A DNA stretch of 64,000 bases, taken from the NCBI RefSeq assembly GCF_900155395.1, contig NZ_LT699717.1, positions 124,001 through 188,000 of the forward strand, read 5' to 3'. This document shows positions 30,143 to 38,525 of the stretch, in pieces (position 1 is the first letter of the stretch; each line of letters begins with the position of its first letter). Below the pieces are notes generated by a model, which saw nothing but the letters and a program-made list of their open reading frames with translations, did not search any database and was not told where the DNA came from. Source of the DNA: Merdibacter massiliensis. GTDB taxonomy: Bacteria > Bacillota_I > Bacilli_A > Erysipelotrichales > Erysipelotrichaceae. A program made the position numbers and the translations under genes.

Positions 30143-30769
30143 ATGAAAAAAGTATTGATTCACGGATCTGGCCAAAAAGCGGACAGCTGGAATAAAATGT
30201 TATCTTATATAGAAAATAAAGAAGATTTTTTATTTCCTTCCTTAGCAGATTTATTAGCGGAAAAGCCGGCCGCTTATCCTAATATTTATCATGCGTTTTC
30301 TAACTACTGTTCGTTTCTTCCCTCCCCTTTCCATTTATGCAATCTTTCTCATGGCGGCATTTTAGCACTGAATTATACCATTGAACATCCGGATAAAGTC
30401 AAGAGTCTTGTGATAATTGCAACACCTCATCAGATTCCAACGTTTCAATTTTATTTTCAAAAGCTGATTTTTTCCTTACTGCCGCCATCCTTCTTTCAAC
30501 AAATGGCATTTAATAAAAGACAAACATTGACATTGGGGAAATCTCTCAAGGATTTCAATTTCCGCACAAAACTGCATCTAATAGCCTGTCCCACTTTGCT
30601 TTTATGCGGTGAAAAGGATAAAACCAGCATGCATTCTCTTTGTTATTTTCAAGAGCATATCAAACAAACAGAATATAAGTTTTTTCCAGGCATAGGTCAT
30701 ATCGTAAATGAAGAAGATCCACAACAATTAGCAGAAGTCCTTCAGCAGTTTTATCAATCACTTGCTTAA
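30143..30769 (+). CDS. Alpha/beta hydrolase
   Basis: 208 residues. The oxyanion strand is VLIHGSGQKADSW near the start. The nucleophile elbow is CNLSHGG, a relaxed form of GxSxG, with Ser near residue 72. LLLCGEKDKTS carries the acid and FPGIGHIVNEEDP the catalytic His. It is a small serine hydrolase, esterase or lipase-like; the substrate is unknown. It lies five bases after the XRE gene with only a weak ribosome site, so it is probably translated from the same message. Confidence 0.85.
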   Translation: MKKVLIHGSGQKADSWNKMLSYIENKEDFLFPSLADLLAEKPAAYPNIYHAFSNYCSFLPSPFHLCNLSHGGILALNYTIEHPDKVKSLVIIATPHQIPTFQFYFQKLIFSLLPPSFFQQMAFNKRQTLTLGKSLKDFNFRTKLHLIACPTLLLCGEKDKTSMHSLCYFQEHIKQTEYKFFPGIGHIVNEEDPQQLAEVLQQFYQSLA

Positions 30770-30822
30770 CACTATGATACATTTTACAGATGATTTACAT
30801 GAATAAAAAGCAAACGCTGAAC

Positions 30823-30886
30823 AAAAAAAGAGCTGGATGTTTTGACAGATAGCATCTGTACATCAACATACAACAGCTCTTTTTTA
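30823..30886. terminator. Bidirectional terminator
   Basis: AAAAAAAGAGCTG (30823-30835) and CAGCTCTTTTTT (30874-30885) pair, with an inner GATG/CATC helix. T and A runs on both sides let it end the hydrolase gene and the convergent GNAT gene. Confidence 0.85.
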
Positions 30887-31315
30887 TTGACATGATTTTT
30901 GAAATATCTTATGTTCTTTTATTTCTTGAAATCCATTCTTTTTATAAAAATGATGTGCCTGCAGTCTTTTAAACTGCGACCCTACTTGTATGCTCCCTAA
31001 TCCGCGCTGCTTTGCAAAATGATCCACATACTGTACCAGCCGTGTGCCAACTCCTTTTCCTTGATAATGCATAGCTACTGCCAAACAGTTGATGATCAGA
31101 TAAGAAGGTTTATGAATACTGTACTTTATGACAATCTCCATTACCCCAACGATCTTATTCTGTTCTTTTGCAATGAACACATAGTTATCCAAATCCTGAT
31201 ATACGAATTCGATCATCTTCTCCATTTCATCGATCGGATAATCATACTGCATCACTTCTTTATATAGATCATGAATTTCTGCAGCATCTTTCCCTCTGGC
31301 TTCTTGAATAAGCAT
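30884..31315 (-). CDS. GNAT-family N-acetyltransferase
   Basis: 143 residues, AAGGAGAACCAAT before the ATG. The acetyl-CoA-binding segment is CLAVAMHYQGKGVGTRLVQYV (Q-x-x-G-x-G). HHFYKKNGFQE near the end is the usual motif B region. The acceptor is unknown. It is monocistronic and convergent with the hydrolase. Confidence 0.93.
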   Translation of the reverse strand: MLIQEARGKDAAEIHDLYKEVMQYDYPIDEMEKMIEFVYQDLDNYVFIAKEQNKIVGVMEIVIKYSIHKPSYLIINCLAVAMHYQGKGVGTRLVQYVDHFAKQRGLGSIQVGSQFKRLQAHHFYKKNGFQEIKEHKIFQKSCQ

Positions 31316-31392
31316 ATTGGTTCTCCTTTTTTATAGATTATATATCCAAGTGTCATCTAAGACAAGTCATTCCAATTCATCTATTTCTGTTC

Positions 31393-31448
31393 TTGACAGA
31401 TCAAAACATCGGATTAAAATAAGTATTGTTATAATAAGAATACTTATT
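31393..31448 (+). promoter_or_regulatory. MarR promoter and operator
   Basis: AATAAGTATT (31418-31427) and AATACTTATT (31439-31448) are perfectly inverted around an 11-nt centre holding TATAAT (31430-31435). TTGACA sits further upstream at 31393-31398, too far to be its -35. The MarR protein encoded just downstream would repress itself here. Confidence 0.65.
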
Positions 31449-31465
31449 ATATGGAGGTGAATACA

Positions 31466-31903
31466 ATGTATTCGTTACATTATTTATTGATGAAAGCACA
31501 TACGATGTTGAATAAAAAAATATTATATAACGCAGCTTCGATATCGCTTTCACCCGGTCAGCCCAAAGTGTTGGAATGTTTATTTTTACACGGCGAAAAC
31601 AATCAAAAAGCGATTGCAGAACATTGTGAAATTGAACAAGCAACAGTGGGAACCATTCTTTTACGCATGGAACAGGAAGGTCTTATTTCTCGATTTAACC
31701 GTGAAGGTGACCGCCGTTCCTTATATGTCAAGCTCACCCAAAAAGGAATGGATGCAGCAATACAAATGAATACTATTTTTTCTTCTTGTGAAAAAGAAGC
31801 CAGCAAACATATGTCACAAGAGGAAATTGATGAGCTAAAACGTTTATTAACAAAATTTTGTCAATCTATCAATGATCAGAAAGGATGTGGCAGCGTTGAC
31901 TAA
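31466..31903 (+). CDS. MarR-family transcriptional regulator
   Basis: 145 residues from the ATG at 31466, after GGAGGTGAATACA. The winged helix is clear: NNQKAIAEHCEIEQATVGTILLRMEQEGLISR, then GDRRSLYVKLTQKG. Its gene overlaps the following YczE-type gene by eight bases, so the membrane protein is the likely target and partner. It probably represses both. Confidence 0.92.
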   Translation: MYSLHYLLMKAHTMLNKKILYNAASISLSPGQPKVLECLFLHGENNQKAIAEHCEIEQATVGTILLRMEQEGLISRFNREGDRRSLYVKLTQKGMDAAIQMNTIFSSCEKEASKHMSQEEIDELKRLLTKFCQSINDQKGCGSVD

Positions 31904-32528
31904 TTCACTTATCAAACGTATTTTGATTCTTTGTTTCGGTCTTTTTATCATGGCATTTGGTGTAGCTTTTTCAATAAAAGCAGCATTGGGAACTTCACCT
32001 ATATCCAGTCTGCCTTATGTCATCAGCCTTATTTCCCCTTTAACAGTAGGAACCGCAACAATTGCAATGCATTGTGTCTTAATTACATTGCAGATCGTAT
32101 TATTAAGAAAACATTACCAGCTGCTTCAACTCGCGCAGCTTCCCATTGCCTTTTTATTTGGTTACATGACTGACTTTGCTGTATGGGCAATTTCTCCATT
32201 ACAGGCAAACAATTATTTCATCTCCATTCTTTACTGTATAATTGGTATCTTATTTGTTGGTATCGGTGTCAGTTTAGAAGTCAATGCACGATTGGTCCCT
32301 CTTGCCGGTGAAGGTTTGGTCTTAGCTGTCTGCCAAGCATTTCATCGACCATTTCCGCAAACCAAAATTGGATTTGACTGTACACTGGTCATCTTAGCGG
32401 TTCTCATTTCACTTTTTGCTCTACACAATATCGAGGGAGTACGTGAAGGAACTGCTGCAGCAGCAGTATTTGTCGGTCTCACTTCCAAACAAGTTACCCG
32501 TATCTTATTTCCTTCCAAACACCAGTAA
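31896..32528 (+). CDS. YczE-like integral membrane protein
   Basis: 210 residues from the TTG at 31896, which overlaps the MarR stop; AAAGGATG stands upstream. An ATG at 31872 is the alternative. It has about six membrane segments (ILILCFGLFIMAFGVAFSI; IAFLFGYMTDFAVW; ISILYCIIGILFVGIGV). GTSPISSLPYVIS corresponds to the GISAISSVPFAFS loop of the homologue at 26421. Transport or signalling by this family is untested. Confidence 0.82.
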   Translation: MTNSLIKRILILCFGLFIMAFGVAFSIKAALGTSPISSLPYVISLISPLTVGTATIAMHCVLITLQIVLLRKHYQLLQLAQLPIAFLFGYMTDFAVWAISPLQANNYFISILYCIIGILFVGIGVSLEVNARLVPLAGEGLVLAVCQAFHRPFPQTKIGFDCTLVILAVLISLFALHNIEGVREGTAAAAVFVGLTSKQVTRILFPSKHQ

Positions 32529-32646
32529 TTCTATAGTCTTAGATTTATCTATATACAAAGACTTTTATTTGACATTCACAGAAAAGAAACTAAAATGGAT
32601 TTGAATGCATTACTCTTTGCAATCACATATAAAGGGGAGACTACAA

Positions 32647-33378
32647 ATGAAGAAAGCAAGTACAAATACTGATCAATTTCTAACTTGTGAAAGAAAATGG
32701 GTCTTTTACATCCTAATCTGTATTGCCGGTTATTTCGGTGCCTACACTTATGTCTTAAGAGGCAATATTTTCTGCAATGCTCAAACAGGAAATATCGTAC
32801 TGATGGGAATTGCTTTTGGATCGGGCAAGATTTCTGAAGGGGTTTATTATTTGATTCCTATCACGGCATACTTGCTAGGTGCTTTTATCTCTGAGATATT
32901 GCCAAATCCGATCAAACACTCATTGGCAATTCGATGGGATACACTACTAATCTTATTAGAAATCATTGTAGTCATCTTTTTAGGATTTCTTCCTGAATCT
33001 GCGCCTGTTCAAATTTCCCAAGTAGCGATCAACTTTATTGCTTCTATGCAATATAATACATTTCGTCAAGCAGAAGGAACACCAATGGCAACGACATTCG
33101 CTACCAATCATATACGTCAGATCGGCGTTGGACTGGCAAAAGAAGTACGCCATCTCCATACAGAAAATAAAACACACCGGAAAAAATTATTCCAACATTC
33201 CAAGATGCTGATTTGTTTCATATGCGGAGCCATGATTGGCGCTTATTTCTGTCATATCCTATTAGGAAAAGCCATCTGGTTAACATTAATTCCCTTTGCC
33301 TTCATTCTAATCAAACTATTATATGCCGATCTTTATCTGGAAAAAGAAAAATTAGAAAAGAAACCGCTTGGTCATTAA
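32647..33378 (+). CDS. YoaK-family (DUF1275) membrane protein
   Basis: 243 residues from the ATG at 32647, after AAAGGGGAGACTACAA. About six membrane segments are present. GNIFCNAQTGNIVLMGIA and the later AEGTPMATTFATNHIRQIG are the two conserved blocks of the DUF1275/YoaK family. Function is unknown; a transporter role is often assumed. It follows the YczE gene by 118 nt and may be a separate transcript. Confidence 0.88.
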   Translation: MKKASTNTDQFLTCERKWVFYILICIAGYFGAYTYVLRGNIFCNAQTGNIVLMGIAFGSGKISEGVYYLIPITAYLLGAFISEILPNPIKHSLAIRWDTLLILLEIIVVIFLGFLPESAPVQISQVAINFIASMQYNTFRQAEGTPMATTFATNHIRQIGVGLAKEVRHLHTENKTHRKKLFQHSKMLICFICGAMIGAYFCHILLGKAIWLTLIPFAFILIKLLYADLYLEKEKLEKKPLGH

Positions 33379-33381
33379 TAG

Positions 33382-33408
33382 AAAGCCGATGATTCGGCTT
33401 TTCTTTTT
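33382..33408 (+). terminator. Terminator after the YoaK gene
   Basis: AAAGCCGA (33382-33389) and TCGGCTTT (33394-33401) form an 8-bp stem followed by TCTTTTT. Confidence 0.85.
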
Positions 33409-33462
33409 ATATAGTTATTAGTTGACAAAATCAACTAATAACTATATACTTGATTTTGTCAA
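33409..33462 (+). promoter_or_regulatory. Strong promoter embedded in nested palindromes
   Basis: ATATAGTTATTAGTTGA (33409-33425) and TCAACTAATAACTATAT (33431-33447) are perfect 17-bp inverted arms around CAAAA. Within and beside them TTGACAAAATCAA (33422-33434) and its exact reverse complement TTGATTTTGTCAA (33450-33462) form two boxes. TTGACA (33422-33427), a 17-nt spacer and TATACT (33445-33450) make a near-consensus promoter, fully covered by the boxes. The downstream MarR protein is the likely repressor. Confidence 0.8.
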
Positions 33463-33479
33463 CTAATGGAGGTGGTATT

Positions 33480-33917
33480 TTGCACAAAGAATCGCTTGCT
33501 TTTTACATTGCTGTTCTCCGTAAATATTTTATATCTTACTGTAGCGATCGAGTAGCTCAGTTAGGTGTAACCAACGGACAATTATTTATTTTAATTTATA
33601 TTAGTAAGAAGAAAAAATGTGCACCTAAGGAAATTAGTTCTTATTTGCGTTTTGATGCCGGACAGTTAAATCGTACATTATCGAAACTGATCGAAAAAAA
33701 TCTGATCATTCAAAAAAAGAATGAAAATGATCGGCGCGCAAATGTCTTAGAACTAACTGAACAAGGAAAAAAAGTGGTCGAGAGCAGCCGTGATTTATTT
33801 TATGAATGGGATGAACAAATATTATCTCATCTTACGATAGAACAAAGACAGCAATTGCTCGATCAACTGCATAATTTAGTTCATCAAACGAGCCATGATA
33901 AAGGAGGTAATTTATGA
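33480..33917 (+). CDS. MarR-family transcriptional regulator
   Basis: 145 residues from the TTG at 33480, which follows GGAGGTGG; the longer frame has no better start. The winged helix spans about 45-110: CAPKEISSYLRFDAGQLNRTLSKLIEKNLI, then NDRRANVLELTEQGKKVV. It overlaps the next gene by four bases (ATGA) and sits behind the palindromic promoter, which it probably represses. Confidence 0.9.
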   Translation: MHKESLAFYIAVLRKYFISYCSDRVAQLGVTNGQLFILIYISKKKKCAPKEISSYLRFDAGQLNRTLSKLIEKNLIIQKKNENDRRANVLELTEQGKKVVESSRDLFYEWDEQILSHLTIEQRQQLLDQLHNLVHQTSHDKGGNL

Positions 33918-34468
33918 TGAATCAATTAAAAGAATTTATGCAAGTATTAACTGGTCAATTTGATAATATACAGCAATATGAAGAAAAGAAATCTATGCAA
34001 TTGGATTTTCCTTATGCACGGCATGTAAATACTGCATGTAATGATAAAATAAAAAATCTGCCTGCAAATTTTACCGGCATATTTATGGTGGAAGAAAGCT
34101 ATTATACAAATAACGGTTCTACCCACGCCAGCCCTCATTTATTTCTTTTTACAGAAGAGGAAGATGGTATTCTGTTAACTTCTTATGAATTGCCAAACGA
34201 ATATGATAAAACTAACTTTACCTACGAGAGTCTTCACCAACTTAGTTATGATGATCTACATCCATCTAACAAATTCACCCCAGCCCTTTATACAAAAAAA
34301 GGAGATGTGTGGGAAGGAGGCAGCATCAGCATGTTCTCTCCTGTAGTAAAATTCACCTTATTTGAACGTTTTTCAACAGATCGTTTAGAAGTCAGCGAAA
34401 CAATGGAAGTAAATGGAAAACGTACCTTTGGCTTTGACGAACCAATTATTTATAAAAGAATAGAATAA
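33914..34468 (+). CDS. Unknown protein, possibly CpeT-like beta-barrel
   Basis: 184 residues, AAAGGAGGTAATTT before the ATG. It is rich in Tyr, Phe, Glu and Asp and lacks membrane segments. FTGIFMVEESYYTNNGST and the LFLFTEEEDGILLTSYELP stretch look like antiparallel strands, vaguely as in CpcT/CpeT lyase-like barrels, but I do not claim homology. Translational coupling to the MarR gene indicates a product induced by that regulator's signal. Function unknown. Confidence 0.7.
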   Translation: MMNQLKEFMQVLTGQFDNIQQYEEKKSMQLDFPYARHVNTACNDKIKNLPANFTGIFMVEESYYTNNGSTHASPHLFLFTEEEDGILLTSYELPNEYDKTNFTYESLHQLSYDDLHPSNKFTPALYTKKGDVWEGGSISMFSPVVKFTLFERFSTDRLEVSETMEVNGKRTFGFDEPIIYKRIE

Positions 34469-34518
34469 AATGAATGCTCCTTATAAACTATATGGTAAAT
34501 AATTTAAGAATCTAAACT

Positions 34519-34554
34519 AGCCATCATATTATCCTAATGTTGATGGCTTATTTT
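34519..34554 (+). terminator. Terminator after the MarR-linked gene
   Basis: AGCCATCA (34519-34526) and TGATGGCT (34541-34548) pair, followed by a T-rich run. Confidence 0.7.
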
Positions 34555-34704
34555 AATATAAAATATTACTTTTCTATTTGCCTATATAATATCAATTTGA
34601 TACCTTATTAAACATTTTACTACGGTCATCAATCAAATTATTAAAATAAGATCTAATCTCTTATGTGGGCTCATAATTTTTTTAATATTCATACATCTAA
34701 TAAT

Positions 34705-34770
34705 AAAATCCTACCTCTGTAGATTTAACAAAACTAAATAAGTTACTTTATCTACATTAGTAGGATTTCT
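34705..34770 (-). terminator. Terminator of the mannose-family PTS operon
   Basis: AAATCCTAC and TGTAGAT (34706-34724) pair with ATCTACA and GTAGGATTT (34750-34768). On the minus strand it ends with TTTTATT, just past the GntR stop. The rest of the 325-nt gap is AT-rich and empty. Confidence 0.8.
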
Positions 34771-34793
34771 TGACATTTTTCTATATTTTGACA

Positions 34794-35516
34794 TTAACGA
34801 TCCCGATGCATTCTAACAACATATTTGTATTCATTTGCTCGATAATAATTTTTAGAATATTCTATTGGGAGATTAATATCATTATAGGTAATCCGTTCTC
34901 GATAAAAAATAGGTTCATCTTTATCTAAAAACATTGATTTTCTAATTTCTGGCGTTGTCATTATTGCTTCTATAGTTTCACTGGCATCACCTAAATGCAC
35001 ATTATTTTTTTCATAAAAATCATATAATGAAGTATCTGCGTCAAATTGATCCGCTTCTAAAGGTAAATGAAACCTTGTCGATATATAGGTAATAAAAATA
35101 CCTGATATTCGACCATTTAACAAACGAAGCCTTTCTAAATAAAATACGTCTTCTTCTGGTTCAATTTGAAGAAACTCAGCCACTGTTACAGAAGCTGGTC
35201 TCATCTCACTTTTCAAAATAATTGAAGATGGTTTGCAGCCATTGCGCTTTGCGTCTTCACTAAACCCAGTTAATTCGTATAAATCAGAATACTTTTTCTT
35301 TGGCAAAACAACAGAACCTTTTCCTTTAATTTTTTTTATATATCCGTCTTGCTCTAAATCTGTTAACACTCTTCGCACAGTAATCCGCGAAACTCCATAC
35401 GCCTTCTGCAATTCGGACTCTGAAGGGAGATAACTCCCAACTTCATAGGTAGATGAAGAAATTTTATGATACAGTTCTTCATAGATTGTTTGATATAAAG
35501 GCTTTTGTTTTGTCAT
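34794..35516 (-). CDS. GntR-family regulator (HutC/UTRA type)
   Basis: 240 residues, GAGGGAGGTACTGTT before the ATG. The N-terminal winged helix (about 5-70) has PSESELQKAYGVSRITVRRVL and QDGYIKKIKGKGSVV. The UTRA effector domain follows (about 90-235), with FYLERLRLLNG and ERITYNDINLPIEYSKNYY. Such regulators usually sense a sugar phosphate. It is the last gene of the man-type PTS operon and probably represses it. Confidence 0.94.
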   Translation of the reverse strand: MTKQKPLYQTIYEELYHKISSSTYEVGSYLPSESELQKAYGVSRITVRRVLTDLEQDGYIKKIKGKGSVVLPKKKYSDLYELTGFSEDAKRNGCKPSSIILKSEMRPASVTVAEFLQIEPEEDVFYLERLRLLNGRISGIFITYISTRFHLPLEADQFDADTSLYDFYEKNNVHLGDASETIEAIMTTPEIRKSMFLDKDEPIFYRERITYNDINLPIEYSKNYYRANEYKYVVRMHRDR

Positions 35517-35532
35517 AACAGTACCTCCCTCA

Positions 35533-35556
35533 TTACAAATCAGACCTTATTTGCAA
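35533..35556. promoter_or_regulatory. Inverted repeat before the GntR gene
   Basis: TTACAAAT (35533-35540) and ATTTGCAA (35549-35556) are inverted with one mismatch around an 8-nt centre, about 17-40 bases before the GntR start. It may be a GntR operator for an internal promoter. Confidence 0.4.
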
Positions 35557-35580
35557 TAATGGTCAACAACAGAGTACCCT

Positions 35581-36000
35581 TTATCCTTCACTTTCTAATT
35601 CTATACCGTTATAAACTTTCATAGATTCTTTTACACTGTTTAATGATTTTTCCAAAAATCCATGAATATCTTTTGAATCAAGCGTTGTACGACTTAATAG
35701 TACCTCTAATAATAATGGTAAATTAACACCAGTAATTACGTCAATCCCTTTTTGAATAGAAATTGCTAATGATGCATTAAATGGTGTTGCTGCAAACAGA
35801 TCAACCATAATACAGCAAGGAATATTCCTATCTATATAGTCATCAACTGCCTTATTTAATCTTCCTGACAATTCTTCCACATCATCCCCATTCATAAAGC
35901 AAAAAACATCAAAATCTTCTTGTGGCCCTACAATCATATCAATAGCATTTTTTAAGCCTTCTGCTAATGTAGAATGGGTACATACAATCACACCAAACAT
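35581..36000 (-). CDS. PTS mannose-family IIA component
   Basis: 139 residues from the ATG at 36000, which follows AAAAGGAGTAAAAGT. The EIIA-Man fold begins MFGVIVCTHSTLAEG; His9 is the phosphorylated residue. VDLFAATPFNASLAI is the conserved second block. It receives phosphate from HPr for the IIB at 40154. It lies four bases after the BtpA-like gene. Confidence 0.93.
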   Translation of the reverse strand: MFGVIVCTHSTLAEGLKNAIDMIVGPQEDFDVFCFMNGDDVEELSGRLNKAVDDYIDRNIPCCIMVDLFAATPFNASLAISIQKGIDVITGVNLPLLLEVLLSRTTLDSKDIHGFLEKSLNSVKESMKVYNGIELESEG

Positions 36001-36004
36001 ACTT

Positions 36005-36817
36005 TTACTCCTTTTCCTGCTGTAATCTCCATTTTTTAGCCTGCTTGCATGCATCTAAAAATTGTTTAGCTTTTTCAGGGTTTATTGGATTACGCATATC
36101 TCCATCTTTTATCCATGTTGCTACAGATACACCATCATAGTATTTTAGAAGTTCTCCGACATTTTCACCTGTTGCACCTCCACCTAAAAATATTGGTACA
36201 TCAGGTAAAAGTTTTCTAGTTTCTTGAACATAATACAAACTCTCTTCGGCATTTTTTCCACTCATGAATATGCCATCCGCAAATGCACTTTTAACGATTC
36301 TTTTTGCTGCCAACGGTTTAGGATCAGGACATAAATAATTTGCATTGACTTCTTGTACATCTGCAAATACAGGGATTTTACTTCCTAATCTTTTTTTCAT
36401 AGATAGTATTTTATCACATTGTCCAAACATAAAACCTGTTGTGTCCACACTAACCCCTGTATACAAATGCTCGACACGAACAAAATCTGCCTTGGTTGCT
36501 GCTGCGACCACCAAAGAAGCTACCCCATCCCAATTCACCAAAATACCTAAAATTTTATCAGGATAAAGTTCCTTTAGTTTAGCAGAAAGATAAGTCATAT
36601 AAGCAATAGTTTCAGGTCTAGCCTGTTGCGCAATCGGTCCATCATGCATATTTTGCAATATGAATCCATCAAATCCCATTTGAACAATCATCTCTGCTTC
36701 TTTCAAAACATTATCCGTAATACTTTCAAATGATTCACCTTCATTTAAATAACTACCTGGCATCGCTGAGGGCTGAATCATCACAAAGGCTAATGGATAA
36801 TTTTCTTTTTTAAACAT
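36005..36817 (-). CDS. BtpA/SgcQ-family TIM-barrel protein
   Basis: 270 residues from the ATG at 36817, six bases after GAGGAGG; it overlaps the preceding gene by eight bases. The BtpA features are GFDGFILQNMHDGPI near 50, ILVNWDGVASLVVAAATKADFVRVEH near 95, and the phosphate-binding-like VPIFLGGGATGENVGELL near 215. E. coli SgcQ, also in a PTS operon, belongs here. The reaction is not established; a sugar-phosphate or nucleoside enzyme is likely. Confidence 0.85.
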   Translation of the reverse strand: MFKKENYPLAFVMIQPSAMPGSYLNEGESFESITDNVLKEAEMIVQMGFDGFILQNMHDGPIAQQARPETIAYMTYLSAKLKELYPDKILGILVNWDGVASLVVAAATKADFVRVEHLYTGVSVDTTGFMFGQCDKILSMKKRLGSKIPVFADVQEVNANYLCPDPKPLAAKRIVKSAFADGIFMSGKNAEESLYYVQETRKLLPDVPIFLGGGATGENVGELLKYYDGVSVATWIKDGDMRNPINPEKAKQFLDACKQAKKWRLQQEKE

Positions 36818-37742
36818 CTGCATCCTCCTCATACACAAACTTCATCAAATCTGTTGGTCTCAATATTCCTTTTTCAGTGACATATCCAGTTATAAATTTT
36901 GGCTGTACACCAACTAATTCTATAGAGGTGAAACTTACTTTCTCTTTTAATTCATCAGGCCATTCTTTTGCCATAGTTTCACTCAAATTCTTCTTTAAAA
37001 CAGGTTTATAAATTCCATACAGAGCACGCATATCATTTTTTAACAACGGAGTCAAAACATAATACGGAATATTATGAGATGAACAAAGCTCTGCTAATAT
37101 ATCTGAACCAATCGTATTAAATGCTGTTCCATCTGGATAAAAGGTCTCTGCTCCAATGAAAGCCATTTCTACTTCATTTAAAACTGAAAGCATGGAAGCG
37201 TCTGGTATAAAGTGTACTTGATGCCCTGCCTCAACAATTTTCTTTACAAAGGGGTACCCTCCATTAATAACACGGCTTTCCGGAATATACACTTTTAATA
37301 AATGTGAACAGTGAGCTACTGCTTTTTCGACTGTACTGGAATAGTCATAAATCATGATCGTTTGAATATTTTTTAATAAACGGTCAGTATATTTTAAAAT
37401 TCGCGCTATATCTTCATCCGAATTTAGAAAGTACTGATCAATAGCTAAAGAAACGCGTTTGTCAAATTCTGTTTCTACTCCACGATCGATTAACTTTTGA
37501 ATTCGATTTAAAGCAGTTATTATTGCATAACTTGAGTTTCCGCGAGTTTCTTTAAAAAAATCTCCAATTTCCTTAATGATCTCTTTTGCTTTATCAATGG
37601 GGTACACCTTAGCGGTTTCTCTAAACATATTAGAAATCATGCGGATATGGTTGCTTGCACCTAATGAACGTCCTGTCACAATATCATCAAAATCTTGTAA
37701 ACAAACAGCAGGAACATGGTTTCTTACCATTTTTGTATCCAT
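36810..37742 (-). CDS. eIF2B/MtnA-like sugar phosphate isomerase
   Basis: 310 residues, AAAGGAGGTCAAA before the ATG. The C-terminal Rossmann-like half has VYIPESRVINGGYPFVKKIV, the AFIGAETFYPDGTAFNTIGS loop and SHNIPYYVLTPLLK. This corresponds to the catalytic Cys/Asp region of eIF2B-alpha, MtnA and ribose-1,5-bisphosphate isomerases, although the usual Cys is not evident here. An aldose-1-phosphate to ketose-1-phosphate step is the family expectation. It lies between an amidohydrolase and the BtpA-like gene. Confidence 0.8.
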   Translation of the reverse strand: MDTKMVRNHVPAVCLQDFDDIVTGRSLGASNHIRMISNMFRETAKVYPIDKAKEIIKEIGDFFKETRGNSSYAIITALNRIQKLIDRGVETEFDKRVSLAIDQYFLNSDEDIARILKYTDRLLKNIQTIMIYDYSSTVEKAVAHCSHLLKVYIPESRVINGGYPFVKKIVEAGHQVHFIPDASMLSVLNEVEMAFIGAETFYPDGTAFNTIGSDILAELCSSHNIPYYVLTPLLKNDMRALYGIYKPVLKKNLSETMAKEWPDELKEKVSFTSIELVGVQPKFITGYVTEKGILRPTDLMKFVYEEDADV

Positions 37743-37780
37743 TTTGACCTCCTTTACACGAAAGGAGAGCGAATGCTCTC

Positions 37781-38515
37781 CTAAATATTTAATATTTTTT
37801 TTGCATTCTCATAAAACATTTTATTTTTAAACTCGTCAGAAAGGTTTAATGTATTAAACTTCATAATAGATAATTTAGTAAAATTAGAAGGATAATTAGA
37901 GCCATACAAGAAACGATCAGCTGATAATTCTGAGAATGCTCTATTTAATGATGGTATCTCCGTTTCATAAGACGTTTCTAACATCAAATTTTCATTTTCT
38001 TTTTCTTTGCATAGATCTACAGTTCCATACGCATAATCAGATCCACCCAAATGTTCAATTACAAATCTTACATTTGAAAACTGTTTTGTGTAATATACCC
38101 ATTGCTCTGGCATGGTATAGAAACCTTGTCCAGTAAACATTTTAACAACCAAATGCCTTTCTTCACAGACTTTCAAAATAGGGCAAATATTATAAGCGAA
38201 TTTTTCAGGTCGGTATCCATGTTCCAAAGAATTAAATTCAATCATACGAATTTCGGAAAATTTAGATACTCTCTTTACTTCATCTACTGCATCATCTAAC
38301 TTTGGATTAATCACTGCACAACCTATTAATCGCTCTGGATACTGTCGCACTAACTCTATAATTTTATCATTTGCAGAAGCAATAGAAGATCCAAAGAAAG
38401 TAGATATCACACGCTTTTCGATACCATTTTCTTTCATATCCTGAAGCAATTCTTCTACATGATACTTTTTTGTAATTGGATCACGATCTACGTGAGCATG
38501 AAAATCAATAATCAT
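37781..38515 (-). CDS. Amidohydrolase_2-family hydrolase (second of two)
   Basis: 244 residues, TAAGGAGATAATT before the ATG. The N-terminal metal site is MIIDFHAHVD (HxH) and the later VIEHLGGSDYAYG supplies His. RFLYGSNYPSNFTKLS replaces the usual G[ST]D[WF]P end, so the catalytic Asp appears as Asn. It is related to the enzyme at 40649. This family includes lactonases and decarboxylases. The loss of Asp suggests altered chemistry. Confidence 0.85.
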   Translation of the reverse strand: MIIDFHAHVDRDPITKKYHVEELLQDMKENGIEKRVISTFFGSSIASANDKIIELVRQYPERLIGCAVINPKLDDAVDEVKRVSKFSEIRMIEFNSLEHGYRPEKFAYNICPILKVCEERHLVVKMFTGQGFYTMPEQWVYYTKQFSNVRFVIEHLGGSDYAYGTVDLCKEKENENLMLETSYETEIPSLNRAFSELSADRFLYGSNYPSNFTKLSIMKFNTLNLSDEFKNKMFYENAKKILNI

Positions 38516-38525
38516 AATTATCTCC

